The notes under the pieces: model-generated
Database searches by the model: none
Told to the model about the DNA's origin: nothing
What the model saw: only the letters and a program-made list of their open reading frames with translations
Assembly: GCF_012221945.1 (NCBI RefSeq)
Contig: NZ_CP032549.1
Coordinates: forward strand, 682,001-746,000
Reading direction: 5' to 3'
DNA from: Glutamicibacter mishrai
GTDB lineage: Bacteria; Actinomycetota; Actinomycetes; Actinomycetales; Micrococcaceae
Length of the DNA stretch: 64,000 bases
Made by a program: the position numbers and the translations under genes
Shown: positions 17,556 to 25,841 of the stretch, one piece after another
How positions within the stretch are numbered: position 1 is the first letter of the stretch
Layout: each line of letters starts with the position of its first letter

Positions 17556-18494
17556 ATGTCATCAAGCACCACCACACCCGTCCGCTCTGAACACAGCTAT
17601 GGGCTGATCCAAGGCACTTCGGCCTACCTCATCTGGGGACTGCTCCCCGCCTACTTCCTGCTGCTTCCGCAGATCTCCGCGGTGGAGTTCGTGGCGGTAC
17701 GCGTTCTGTTCTCATTGATCTTCTGCTTCATCCTGCTGGCCGCGACTTCTCAGATCCGCCAATTCGCCTCGATGTTCCGCGACACCAAGACCATGGGGCA
17801 GTTGGCTCTCGCGAGTGTCCTGATAGCCGCCAACTGGGTGCTTTACGCGCTCGCGGTGCTCACCGGGCACGTGCTGGAAGCGTCGCTGGGCTACTTCATT
17901 AATCCGATTGTCGCGATCTTGCTCGGAGTCATTGTGCTCAAGGAGAAGCTGCGCCCGCTGCAGTGGGCAGCAGTTGGACTGGCCACCGTCGCGGTGATCG
18001 TCTTGACCGTAGGCCTGGGACGCGTGCCATGGATCTCCCTGGGACTGGCCTTCTCCTTCGGTTTCTACGGCTTGGTCAAGAACAAGGTAGGCACCAAGGG
18101 CAGCGCCCTGGGAGCGCTGAGCATCGAAACCCTGTGGCTGACTCCGTTGGCGATCATCTACGTCATCTGGCTCTCCCAGACTTCCGGCTCCACCTTGCTG
18201 GACAGCAATTGGGCCGGCGTCCTGCTGCTGGCCTCCAGCGGCATCATCACCGCGGTCCCGCTGCTGCTCTTCGGTGGCGCAGCCCGTCGCCTTCCACTGA
18301 GCACGGTGGGTTCCTTGCAGTTCATCGCTCCCCTGCTCCAGTTCATCCTCGGTGTCCTGGTCTTCGGAGAGCATATGCCTCTTGAACGCTGGATGGGCTT
18401 CATCCTGGTGTGGATCGCGGTTATCTTCGTCCTGATCGATATGCTCCGCGCGCCGAAGGCAGGCCGCCTGCCAGAGCCCAAGAAGATCAGCTAG
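17556..18494 (+). CDS. rarD: EamA-family transporter RarD
   Basis: 312-aa protein with about ten hydrophobic helices and the RarD hallmark start GLIQGTSAYLIWGLLPAYFL. The two EamA halves are visible, the second beginning near WISLGLAFSFGFYGLVKNKVG. RarD (the chloramphenicol-sensitive protein family) is a drug/metabolite exporter of unknown natural substrate. It is transcribed alone between a palindromic element and a strong terminator. Confidence 0.92.
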   Translation: MSSSTTTPVRSEHSYGLIQGTSAYLIWGLLPAYFLLLPQISAVEFVAVRVLFSLIFCFILLAATSQIRQFASMFRDTKTMGQLALASVLIAANWVLYALAVLTGHVLEASLGYFINPIVAILLGVIVLKEKLRPLQWAAVGLATVAVIVLTVGLGRVPWISLGLAFSFGFYGLVKNKVGTKGSALGALSIETLWLTPLAIIYVIWLSQTSGSTLLDSNWAGVLLLASSGIITAVPLLLFGGAARRLPLSTVGSLQFIAPLLQFILGVLVFGEHMPLERWMGFILVWIAVIFVLIDMLRAPKAGRLPEPKKIS

Positions 18495-18522
18495 GTCCCT
18501 GGCTCCGGGGCCATTAACTGGC

Positions 18523-18570
18523 TGAAGCGCCGGCTTCCTCCCTTGGAGGAAGCCGGCGCTTCAGTTTTTG
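18523..18570. terminator. Bidirectional terminator rarD/gabT
   Basis: An 18-19-bp stem based on CTGAAGCGCCGGCTTCCTC, with a tiny loop and TTTTT on the plus side, lies between convergent genes. Confidence 0.93.
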
Positions 18571-18587
18571 TGCTTGGAACCTAGATG

Positions 18588-19931
18588 CTAGGCGGCCAGC
18601 TTGCGGATGGCCGATTCCAGAACGTCGAATGCATCGTTGAGCAGTTCATCGCCGATGACCAGCGGTGGCAGCAGGCGAACGACGTTGCCGTAGGTGCCGC
18701 AGGTCAGGATGACAACACCCTGGGCCAGGCACTCGGCGGCGATGGCCTTGGTCAGATCAGCGTCTGGCTCCTTGCCGCCAGCCTTGACGAACTCAAGGGC
18801 GATCATGGCACCGCGGCCGCGAACTTCACCGATCGATGGGAAGGCGGACTGCAAAGCGGTGAATCGGGCGAAGAACTTCTCTTCGATCTCGCGGGCACGA
18901 GCCGGCAGGTCCTGCTCTTCCATGAACTTGATGGTCTCCAGCGCTGCGGCAACAGCTACCGGGTTGCCACCGTAGGTGCCGCCCAGGCCGCCACCGTGGA
19001 CCGAGTCCAGCAGGTCAGCGCGGCCGACGATGCCCGACAGCGGCATGCCGCCAGCGATGCCCTTGGCAACGGTGATGATGTCCGGTTCGATCTGCTCGAT
19101 GTCCGAAGCGAACCATGCGCCGGAACGTGCGAAGCCAGCCTGGACTTCGTCAGCGATGAAGACGATGCCGTTTTCCTTGGCCCACTCGGCAACGCGTGGC
19201 AGGAAGCCGGTGGCAGGAACGATGAAGCCGCCCTCGCCCTGGATTGGCTCGATGATGATTGCAGCGATCTGGTCGCCGCCGATCTGCTTCTCCATGGCCA
19301 GGATGGCGCGCTCGGCTGCTTCCTTGCCGGAGATGTTCGAGTTCTCTTCGCGGAATGGGTAGCTCATTGGCATGCGGTAGATCTCCGGTGCCAGTGGGCC
19401 GAAGCCGCGCTTGTATGGGGCTGCCTTGGCGGTCAGGCCCATGGTCAGGTTGGTGCGGCCGTGGTAGGCGTGGTCGAAGGCGACAACTGCCTGGCGGCCG
19501 GTGGCGATGCGGGCTACCTTGATGGCATTCTCGACTGCTTCGGAACCGGAGTTGAAGAAGACTGCGCGCTTTTCGAAGTCACCTGGGGTGATCGAGGCGA
19601 GCTTCTCGGCCAGGGCAACGTAGTTTTCGTACGGAGCGACCATGAAGCAGGTGTGGGTGAAGCGCTGGGCCTGCTCTGCCACGGCCTTGGCCACGGCTGG
19701 GTTGGAAGCGCCCACGGTGGTCACGGCGATGCCCGAGCCCAGATCGATCAGCTGGTTGCCGTCGACATCAACGATGATGCCGCCGTCAACGTCTGCCGCG
19801 TAGACCGGCAGGCTGGAAGCTACGCCGGCGGCAACTGCCTTGGCGCGACGTGCGGCGAGTTCTTCCGACTTTGGGCCGGGGAATGGCCCGTTGATCTTGC
19901 GCTTCTGTTCAATGCGGTAGCTAACGTCCAC
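18588..19931 (-). CDS. gabT: 4-aminobutyrate transaminase
   Basis: Class III PLP aminotransferase of 447 aa, transferring the amino group of GABA to 2-oxoglutarate. Family features: GSGIAVTTVGASNPAVAKAV, FFNSGSEAVENAIKVAR, FIADEVQAGFARSG and the PLP-lysine segment ITVAKGIAGGMPLSG. The start is a GTG with AAAGGA eight bases upstream. A terminator for the transporter transcript lies in the 190-base gap before it, so gabT probably has its own promoter. No succinate-semialdehyde dehydrogenase gene is nearby. The PucR-type regulator and transporter next to it suggest an amine/amino-acid utilisation locus. Confidence 0.92.
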   Translation of the reverse strand: MDVSYRIEQKRKINGPFPGPKSEELAARRAKAVAAGVASSLPVYAADVDGGIIVDVDGNQLIDLGSGIAVTTVGASNPAVAKAVAEQAQRFTHTCFMVAPYENYVALAEKLASITPGDFEKRAVFFNSGSEAVENAIKVARIATGRQAVVAFDHAYHGRTNLTMGLTAKAAPYKRGFGPLAPEIYRMPMSYPFREENSNISGKEAAERAILAMEKQIGGDQIAAIIIEPIQGEGGFIVPATGFLPRVAEWAKENGIVFIADEVQAGFARSGAWFASDIEQIEPDIITVAKGIAGGMPLSGIVGRADLLDSVHGGGLGGTYGGNPVAVAAALETIKFMEEQDLPARAREIEEKFFARFTALQSAFPSIGEVRGRGAMIALEFVKAGGKEPDADLTKAIAAECLAQGVVILTCGTYGNVVRLLPPLVIGDELLNDAFDVLESAIRKLAA

Positions 19932-20064
19932 CTGCTTGTCCTTTCACTATGGTTTTACGAGCGCGTGGCTCGACGTGTTCTTACAAGAAGAATATTCTTC
20001 GTGGCCCAATGCGACTACCAGAATTGGCACAACCAGCTCCGGGATCAGTAGTGCATCTGCACAG

Positions 20065-20111
20065 AAAAATACCTCCTCGTGCCAAGTGATGCTCGACACG
20101 AGGAGGTATTT
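20065..20111 (-). terminator. Terminator after the transporter/small-subunit pair
   Basis: AAATACCTCCTCGTG and CACGAGGAGGTATTT form a 15-bp stem; the minus strand continues TTCTG after the arm ending in ATTTTT. Confidence 0.88.
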
Positions 20112-20128
20112 GCTGCTGGGTCATGGAA

Positions 20129-20281
20129 TTACAGGTTGTTGCTTCCTGCGGTTCCAGCGGTTTCGATCACGTCATCGTCATCCTTTTCGGGATGGCGCGA
20201 GAGGTTGATCAAAGCCAAGGCCAGGCCGCCCCAGATGGTCAGCATGGAAATGATCATAAAGACAATAGCGATGCCGCTCAT
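20129..20281 (-). CDS. MetS-like small transporter subunit (50 aa)
   Basis: A 50-residue protein starting MSGIAIVFMIISMLTIWGGL and ending ETAGTAGSNNL: one hydrophobic helix, then the signature NLSRHPEKDDDD. This is the methionine/alanine importer small subunit type (MetS of corynebacteria), known to be required by its large SNF-family partner. Its ATG lies two bases after the TAG of the transporter gene, so the two are translationally coupled. It is easily missed because of its size. Confidence is high from context and composition. Confidence 0.9.
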   Translation of the reverse strand: MSGIAIVFMIISMLTIWGGLALALINLSRHPEKDDDDVIETAGTAGSNNL

Positions 20282-20283
20282 GG

Positions 20284-21891
20284 CTAGTATTCCTTTCCGG
20301 CTGTTTCCGGGAGTTCTTCGGCTTCAACATTTTGCTGATGCTGTTCGAACTCAGGGTCGTTGATCTTGGAGTTCTTGCTCCACGGAATCAAGGACAGGAC
20401 CACGGCGCCGACAATCAGCAACCCGGCCATGCCCCAGCCGAAGACGCCGTTGAACCACAGCGGGTAGCCGGAGTAGGACTCGTTGATCTTCGATTGGACT
20501 TCGTTGATCAGCATGTAGCCCAGGGCCGCTGGACCGATGCCGCCAACCAGGACCTTCCAACCGGTGCCCAGCTTGATGGAGCTGTGGCGGTTCATGTGCT
20601 TGGCCAGCTTTGGCAGCATGCCAAGGCCCGCGCCGAAGACGATCACCAAGACCAGTGCACAGGCCAGGATGCCGAACTGGTTCACGAAGGCGTCCATGGT
20701 ATCCAGCAGGTACAAGCCGGTGGTGGTCGGGAACAGCAGCAACGAAATGATGGCTACCGGAAGGACGACAACCAGGGTGGCCGGGGTGCGCTTCCAGCCC
20801 AGCTTGTCCTGGAAGGCCGCCACGATCACTTCGAGGATCGAGATCAGCGAGGTCAGGCCGGCGAAGACCAGCGAGCCGAAGAACAGCACGCCAATCAGCC
20901 CGCCCAGCGGCGCCTGGGAGACGATGGTCGGGAAGGCGATGAACGCCAGGCCGATGCCGCTGGTGGCCACCTCGTCAACACTGGATCCGGCGTTGTGCGC
21001 CATGAAGCCCAGGGCGGCGAATACGCCGATGCCGGCGAGCAGTTCGAAGCCGGAGTTGGCGAAGGCCACCACGTAGCCCGAACCGGTCAAGTCGCTCTTG
21101 CGCTTCATGTAGGACGAGTAGGTGACCATGATGCCGAAGGCCACGGACAGCGAGAAGAAGATGTGTCCGAAGGCCGCAGCCCAGACGGCCGGGTTCTGCA
21201 AGGCCGCGAAGTCCGGGGTGAAGAAGGCGTTCAGGCCGTCGACCGCGCCGGGCAGGAAGACCGACTGGACCACGAGGATCACGAACATGACGATCAGCAG
21301 CGGCATGAATACGGCGTTGGCGCGGGAAATGCCCTTGTTCACGCCGGCAATCATGATCACCATGGTGACCAGCCAGACGATCAGCATCGGCACGAAGATG
21401 CGGCCGACCACGTCGAAGGAAACGCCTACGGTATCGGAGACCTGGAGGAAGTCATTCATGAAGAAGCCTTCGGCTCCCTTGGGGTTCTTATCCCAGGCCT
21501 TGGTGATGGAGAACCAGCAGTACATGGCCGCCCACGCGATGATGGCCGCGTAGTAAATGGCGATCACGAAGCAGATCAGCACCTGCCACCAACCGAGCAT
21601 TTCGGTCTTGCGGTTGGCCCGACGGTAAGCCAGCGGGGCCGAACCGCGATAGCGGTGGCCGATCGAATAGTCGAGGAAGAGCAGTGGAATACCTGCGCAG
21701 AGAATGGCTACGAGGTAAGGGATCAGGAATGCACCGCCGCCGTTCTCGTAGGCGACGTAGGGGAAACGCCAAATATTTCCCAGTCCAACGGCCGAACCAA
21801 CCGCAGAAAGAATGAAGAGCTTTCGTGAACTGAAAGTCTCACGCTTTTCCGATGCGAGTGGAGCGCCCTGTTTTGAAGATGGAGAGCTCAT
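20284..21891 (-). CDS. Sodium-dependent SNF-family transporter (MetP-like)
   Basis: 535-aa neurotransmitter:sodium symporter family protein with twelve predicted helices. Helix 1 carries the family signature GSAVGLGNIWRFPYVAYENG. The C-terminus is hydrophilic (FEQHQQNVEAEELPETAGKEY). With the coupled small subunit it resembles corynebacterial MetPS (Met/Ala uptake), but the setting between a GABA transaminase and a PucR regulator leaves GABA or another amino acid as a possible substrate (inference). It diverges from the regulator gene across 114 bases. Confidence 0.9.
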   Translation of the reverse strand: MSSPSSKQGAPLASEKRETFSSRKLFILSAVGSAVGLGNIWRFPYVAYENGGGAFLIPYLVAILCAGIPLLFLDYSIGHRYRGSAPLAYRRANRKTEMLGWWQVLICFVIAIYYAAIIAWAAMYCWFSITKAWDKNPKGAEGFFMNDFLQVSDTVGVSFDVVGRIFVPMLIVWLVTMVIMIAGVNKGISRANAVFMPLLIVMFVILVVQSVFLPGAVDGLNAFFTPDFAALQNPAVWAAAFGHIFFSLSVAFGIMVTYSSYMKRKSDLTGSGYVVAFANSGFELLAGIGVFAALGFMAHNAGSSVDEVATSGIGLAFIAFPTIVSQAPLGGLIGVLFFGSLVFAGLTSLISILEVIVAAFQDKLGWKRTPATLVVVLPVAIISLLLFPTTTGLYLLDTMDAFVNQFGILACALVLVIVFGAGLGMLPKLAKHMNRHSSIKLGTGWKVLVGGIGPAALGYMLINEVQSKINESYSGYPLWFNGVFGWGMAGLLIVGAVVLSLIPWSKNSKINDPEFEQHQQNVEAEELPETAGKEY

Positions 21892-22005
21892 GTGTCTAAG
21901 CTACTGCAAAAAGTTCACATTCTGGTCAATTTTGGGTAACGTGTGTCCATTATTTGAGCATTTTGCTGAAATGGGAACTTTCCGTCTGCCAACTAGAATG
22001 GCTCC

Positions 22006-23409
22006 ATGGCAATTAGTTTACGCGGACTTCTGGAGCATGACGAGCTCGACCTCCGCCCGATGACCGAACACACCCACCGCGATGACATGGTCATCACCTG
22101 GTCAGCCATCACCGAGTTGCTCGATCCCTCGAAATTCCTCACCGGACGTGAAATCGTCTTGACCACCGGTGTGCGCCAGAAAACCAAGGCCGCCCAGCGC
22201 GAATTCGTGCGCGTGCTGGCCGCCAATGATGCGGTAGCCCTCGGATTCGGCACCGGACTGGAGCATGCTTCGGTCCCCGAAGCCACCATCATCGCAGCCC
22301 GGGAAGTAGGGCTTCCCGTCTTCGAAGTCCCCTACCAGATTCCCTTCGCCTCGATTACCCGGCTGATCGCCGAAGCCATGAACGCCGATCACCTCAAGCG
22401 CGTGGAGAACCTGCTCAAATCCCACCAGAAGCTGGCCCGGTCCCTGCTCTCCTCCGACCTGGACAGCATGCTTGATGAACTTTCCCGGATGCTCGGCACG
22501 GAGGTCGCACTGAGCCTCCATGACGAAGTGATCAGCGGCGACTACGACCCGGAACGCAGCTGGCACGAGCTGCCGGTAGCCACCGGCCTGCGCGATAAGT
22601 GCACCCTGCACCTGGCCGAACCCTACGTCCATGACCCTGTGGTGGATTATGCCCAGTCCCTCATCGGCTTGGAGATGGCCAATAAATCCCGGCTGCGTGC
22701 CTCGCAGCGCCAGGCCAACGGGCAGGTCCTGGCCGACTTGGCTGCCGGGACGCTTGTGGGCGCCGACGCCGCAGGACGACTTGGCGCCTTGGGCCTGAAC
22801 CCGCAGCGCGAGCACTCGGTGATCCTGGTGCAGGCCTCCTCCCAGGCCGAGCGGCTGCAGACGCTGCCCCTGCCTGCGGATCTTTCCTCGCAGGTCTCGG
22901 CAATGATGGAAGGCCGCTTGGCGGTCATTGTCGCCCATAGCAAGGTGCAGCTGTCCATCAAGCACCTCGATGAGTACCTCGAATCAGCCGGGATCTCCGC
23001 CCGGGTAGGCTACGGCGGCCGCTACTCGAACACCACCGGAATCCGCTGGAGCTACTTCGAGGCCCTCGAATCCCTGCGCCATGGCGAACGGATCAATGTC
23101 CCCACCAAGCTCTCCCTCACCTCTCTGCTCTTGGCAGCACGCGACGTGCCGCTGCAGGACCTGGCCGCCGAGGCCCTGGGACCGCTTCAAGATTTCGACT
23201 CCACCCACGATTCCGACCTCTTGTTGACGCTGCGCGAATACCTGAACCGCGACGGTTCGGTCGGCGCCGTGGCCGAAGCGCTGGGCCTGCACCGCAATAC
23301 CGTGCGCTATCGCATGCAGCAGATTTCAGAGCTTTCGGGCTACGACCCGAATGTGACAAGCGACCGAGTCCAGCTGTGGATCGCGTTGAGCGCACTTGAG
23401 CTCGGCTAA
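22006..23409 (+). CDS. PucR-family transcriptional regulator
   Basis: 467-aa regulator: N-terminal PucR purine-catabolism-type domain (residues 1-120), a middle GGDEF-like segment and a C-terminal PucR helix-turn-helix (VGAVAEALGLHRNTVRYRMQQI). It is divergent from the SNF transporter, whose expression it probably controls, possibly with gabT. A -10-like TAGAAT ends seven bases before the ATG and no Shine-Dalgarno sequence is present, so the message may be leaderless. The downstream SUKH-like gene follows after 19 bases. Confidence 0.88.
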   Translation: MAISLRGLLEHDELDLRPMTEHTHRDDMVITWSAITELLDPSKFLTGREIVLTTGVRQKTKAAQREFVRVLAANDAVALGFGTGLEHASVPEATIIAAREVGLPVFEVPYQIPFASITRLIAEAMNADHLKRVENLLKSHQKLARSLLSSDLDSMLDELSRMLGTEVALSLHDEVISGDYDPERSWHELPVATGLRDKCTLHLAEPYVHDPVVDYAQSLIGLEMANKSRLRASQRQANGQVLADLAAGTLVGADAAGRLGALGLNPQREHSVILVQASSQAERLQTLPLPADLSSQVSAMMEGRLAVIVAHSKVQLSIKHLDEYLESAGISARVGYGGRYSNTTGIRWSYFEALESLRHGERINVPTKLSLTSLLLAARDVPLQDLAAEALGPLQDFDSTHDSDLLLTLREYLNRDGSVGAVAEALGLHRNTVRYRMQQISELSGYDPNVTSDRVQLWIALSALELG

Positions 23410-23428
23410 TCTCGAATAGGATTAACAT

Positions 23429-23863
23429 ATGGCTGACATGTTTCTAGAGAAATTCCGCTCCCTGGTCCCCAAATATCTGGATGACCAGTGGAATGAAGCC
23501 GACGGGCTGAGCAGTGAAGAACTGCGAGAAGCCCTAGCCCAGTCCAAGGTCTCCATCCCTTTCGTGCTAGAAGAGTTCTACCTCGCACTAGGCAACAATG
23601 AAGATTTCATGGAGGCCTACCACTACTTCTTCGACCCCGAAGAACTGGAAATCGAAGACGGCCACCTGCTGTTCCTCGAAGACGAAGAGGAAAAGTTCGT
23701 CTGGGCGTTCAAGGCCTCGCAGCTCGATGTCCCCGATCCCATCGTCTACCGTCGCAACAATGCCAAGGGCACCTGGACCAGCGAGGAAGGCACGTTCAGC
23801 GAATTCACGCTGGACATGTTCGCGTGGGTCTTTGACGAGCTGGCCGCCGAACTGGAGGACTAG
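23429..23863 (+). CDS. SUKH/SMI1-KNR4-like acidic protein
   Basis: 144-aa, strongly acidic, no signal or membrane segment. The pattern SIPFVLEEFYLALGNNEDFM, then DGHLLFLEDEEEKFVWAFKAS and DPIVYRRNN resembles the SMI1/KNR4 (SUKH) fold, a family that includes many toxin-immunity proteins but also housekeeping members. It has AGGA seven bases before the ATG and overlaps the next gene (TAGTG). No toxin gene is visible nearby, so an immunity role is unsupported. Family call is moderate. Confidence 0.65.
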   Translation: MADMFLEKFRSLVPKYLDDQWNEADGLSSEELREALAQSKVSIPFVLEEFYLALGNNEDFMEAYHYFFDPEELEIEDGHLLFLEDEEEKFVWAFKASQLDVPDPIVYRRNNAKGTWTSEEGTFSEFTLDMFAWVFDELAAELED

Positions 23864-24375
23864 TGCTCCACCGATCCCATCAACCGGCCGGCTACCAGTG
23901 CCCGTTCTGCGAATTGGTACAGGACCGGCCCTTTAGCCAGGACAATCTCTGCGCGCCTACCGATCTGATCTATCAGACCGAATTGGTGGCAGCGATCATG
24001 GCCTGTGATGGGTTCGGAAACTACGGCGGGCATGCCATGATCATCCCCACCAGGCATCTGGAAGCGCTCTACGATCTGGATGATGCCACTGGGGCGGCCA
24101 TCATGAAGGAAACCAAGCGCGTGGCCCTGGCCATGAAACTGGCCTGGGATCCGGAAGGAACCAGCACCCGGCAGCACAACGAACCGGCCGGAAACCAGCA
24201 CGTATGGCACTACCACCAACACGTGTTCCCCCGCTATCACGATGACCAGTTGTACCAGCAGCTGCGCCACCGGGTCTCGGTCCAGGACCGGGCAGTGAAG
24301 GCGAAGCAATTGCGTCAGGCGTTGTTCTCTCCCGAGCATCCCGAACCGCTGCAGGCTTCACAGATCATCCGTTGA
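23863..24375 (+). CDS. HIT-family protein
   Basis: 170-aa histidine-triad hydrolase/transferase-like protein. The active-site motif is HVWHYHQHVFPR, preceded by GGHAMIIPTRHLEALYDL. An N-terminal CPFCELV contributes a Cys pair often seen in zinc-binding HIT proteins. It starts with a GTG sharing one base with the TAG of the upstream gene, so translation is coupled. Substrate is unknown; relatives cleave nucleotide phosphoramidates or dinucleotides. Confidence 0.9.
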   Translation: MLHRSHQPAGYQCPFCELVQDRPFSQDNLCAPTDLIYQTELVAAIMACDGFGNYGGHAMIIPTRHLEALYDLDDATGAAIMKETKRVALAMKLAWDPEGTSTRQHNEPAGNQHVWHYHQHVFPRYHDDQLYQQLRHRVSVQDRAVKAKQLRQALFSPEHPEPLQASQIIR

Positions 24376-24390
24376 TTTCCAAGCCGAAGA

Positions 24391-24440
24391 AGAAGAGCAG
24401 CCCATGAAGATCTTGATCTTCATGGGCTGCTCTTCTGTTT
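24391..24440. terminator. Bidirectional terminator
   Basis: AGAAGAGCAGCCCATGAAGA and its complement form a stem of about 20 bp with a minimal loop, between the convergent HIT and polyprenyl synthase genes. Confidence 0.93.
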
Positions 24441-24455
24441 AATTCTTATTTCTGC

Positions 24456-25553
24456 CTAGGCGTCGCGGGTCACCACGGCGTCGGCAAAGGAGATCAGTGC
24501 CTGCTTGACGGTGCCCTCGGGCAGCGGAGCCAGCGATGCGATCGCGTCATCGGCCCACTGGCGTGCGGCCTTCCACGCGTCGTGCACTGCCGCGTGGGCG
24601 CGCACAGCTTCCACGGCTTTGGCCAGTGCTTCATCGGTGGACAGGTCGGCATCAACCAGTGCGATGGCTTGCGCCGCTTGCTCGTCCCCGGCGGCAGCGG
24701 CCTGGCGCAGCAGCAGGATCGGCAGGGTTGGAACGCCCTCGCGCAGGTCGGTGCCCGGAGTCTTGCCCGAGTCGGCCTTTTCCGAGGCGAGGTCGATGAC
24801 GTCATCGGCAACCTGGAAGGCAACGCCTACCTTTTCGCCGTATTCGCGCAATACCTCGATGAATTGCGGCGCGCCACCGAAGCGGGCACCGAAAGCGCCC
24901 GAGGTGGAGAGCAAGGAAGCGGTCTTGTCGCTGATGACCTGCAGGTGGTGCTCGATTTCATCATCGCCATCACGCGGTCCGATGGATTCGTGCAGCTGGC
25001 CCAGGCACAGGCGCTCGAAAGTCCGCGACTGCCACATGACAGCCTCGGGACCCAGGTCTGCGCCGAAGACCGAAGCGCGGGCGAAGATCAGGTCGCCGGC
25101 AAGAATGGCCACGGAGTTGCCCCAGACCTCATGGGCGGTGGGTGCACCGCGGCGCAGTGGAGCCGAATCCATCACGTCATCGTGGTACAGGGTTGCCAGG
25201 TGGGTCAGTTCCACCACGGCGGCTGCCTTGATCACTTCGTCGGTCACGCCGTGGCCGAGCAGGGAGGTGAGCAGCACCAGCAACGGGCGTACCCGCTTGC
25301 CGCCGGCTTCAACCAAGTGCCTGCTGGAGGCATCGATCAATGGATCGGAATTGGCCAGCGCATCGCGCAGCAGCTTTTCAACCTTCGCCATGCCCATGGA
25401 AATCGCCGGGCCGAAGTCCGGGTCCTCGGCAAGCATCGCAAAGCCCGAGGGAAGATTGATAGCCGCAGCTAATGCAGCGGTTTCAGGATTCAGCTCAATC
25501 GAGTCAGACACTTCATGTCCGGCTGCGGTCCAGTTGCTCTTCGAATCAGTCAC
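24456..25553 (-). CDS. Polyprenyl diphosphate synthase (menaquinone side chain)
   Basis: 365-aa trans-prenyltransferase. First Asp-rich motif DDVMD (in LATLYHDDVMDSAPLRRG), second DDVIDL (in VGVAFQVADDVIDLASEKA), plus GGKRVRP for substrate binding. It elongates isoprenoid diphosphates, presumably for the menaquinone tail, since menF lies divergently next door and menD and menC follow within 10 kb. Chain length cannot be read safely. The start is a GTG (MTDSKSNWT); the first 35 residues are poorly conserved. Confidence 0.92.
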   Translation of the reverse strand: MTDSKSNWTAAGHEVSDSIELNPETAALAAAINLPSGFAMLAEDPDFGPAISMGMAKVEKLLRDALANSDPLIDASSRHLVEAGGKRVRPLLVLLTSLLGHGVTDEVIKAAAVVELTHLATLYHDDVMDSAPLRRGAPTAHEVWGNSVAILAGDLIFARASVFGADLGPEAVMWQSRTFERLCLGQLHESIGPRDGDDEIEHHLQVISDKTASLLSTSGAFGARFGGAPQFIEVLREYGEKVGVAFQVADDVIDLASEKADSGKTPGTDLREGVPTLPILLLRQAAAAGDEQAAQAIALVDADLSTDEALAKAVEAVRAHAAVHDAWKAARQWADDAIASLAPLPEGTVKQALISFADAVVTRDA

Positions 25554-25841
25554 TGTTCTACGGCTTACTTATCTTTCATCGGGGTGGCCATCGCGGTATG
25601 CGAAGACTTTACTGCCTGCATTATGCAGACAAACATCTCTTCACTCTAGCCGATGCTGTCCACCACTGGTTGCTGGCGCGGTACAAGACGCGGAGCTTTG
25701 TGGCCAGCGACCTAGCAGTTCGCTCTAGAGTTTACCGGCTGAAGCCAGCAGTTATCACCAGACCCGCCATATCTCACAGTCGTGACTGGGGACACCTGCA
25801 CGGCATTTCCCCCGGCATTGCGCGGTAGGCTTAGCCTTATC

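Noticed and set aside
18585..20051. 488-codon plus-strand frame opposite gabT
   Set aside because: Shadow of the aminotransferase gene; translation is not protein-like.
20332..21828. 498-codon plus-strand frame opposite the SNF transporter gene
   Set aside because: Highly charged, Gln/His/Asp-rich, repetitive translation with no family; antisense of a membrane-protein gene.
25554..25841. Plus-strand frame in the gap between the polyprenyl synthase and menF genes
   Set aside because: It starts inside the synthase gene, has no ribosome site and its translation looks random.
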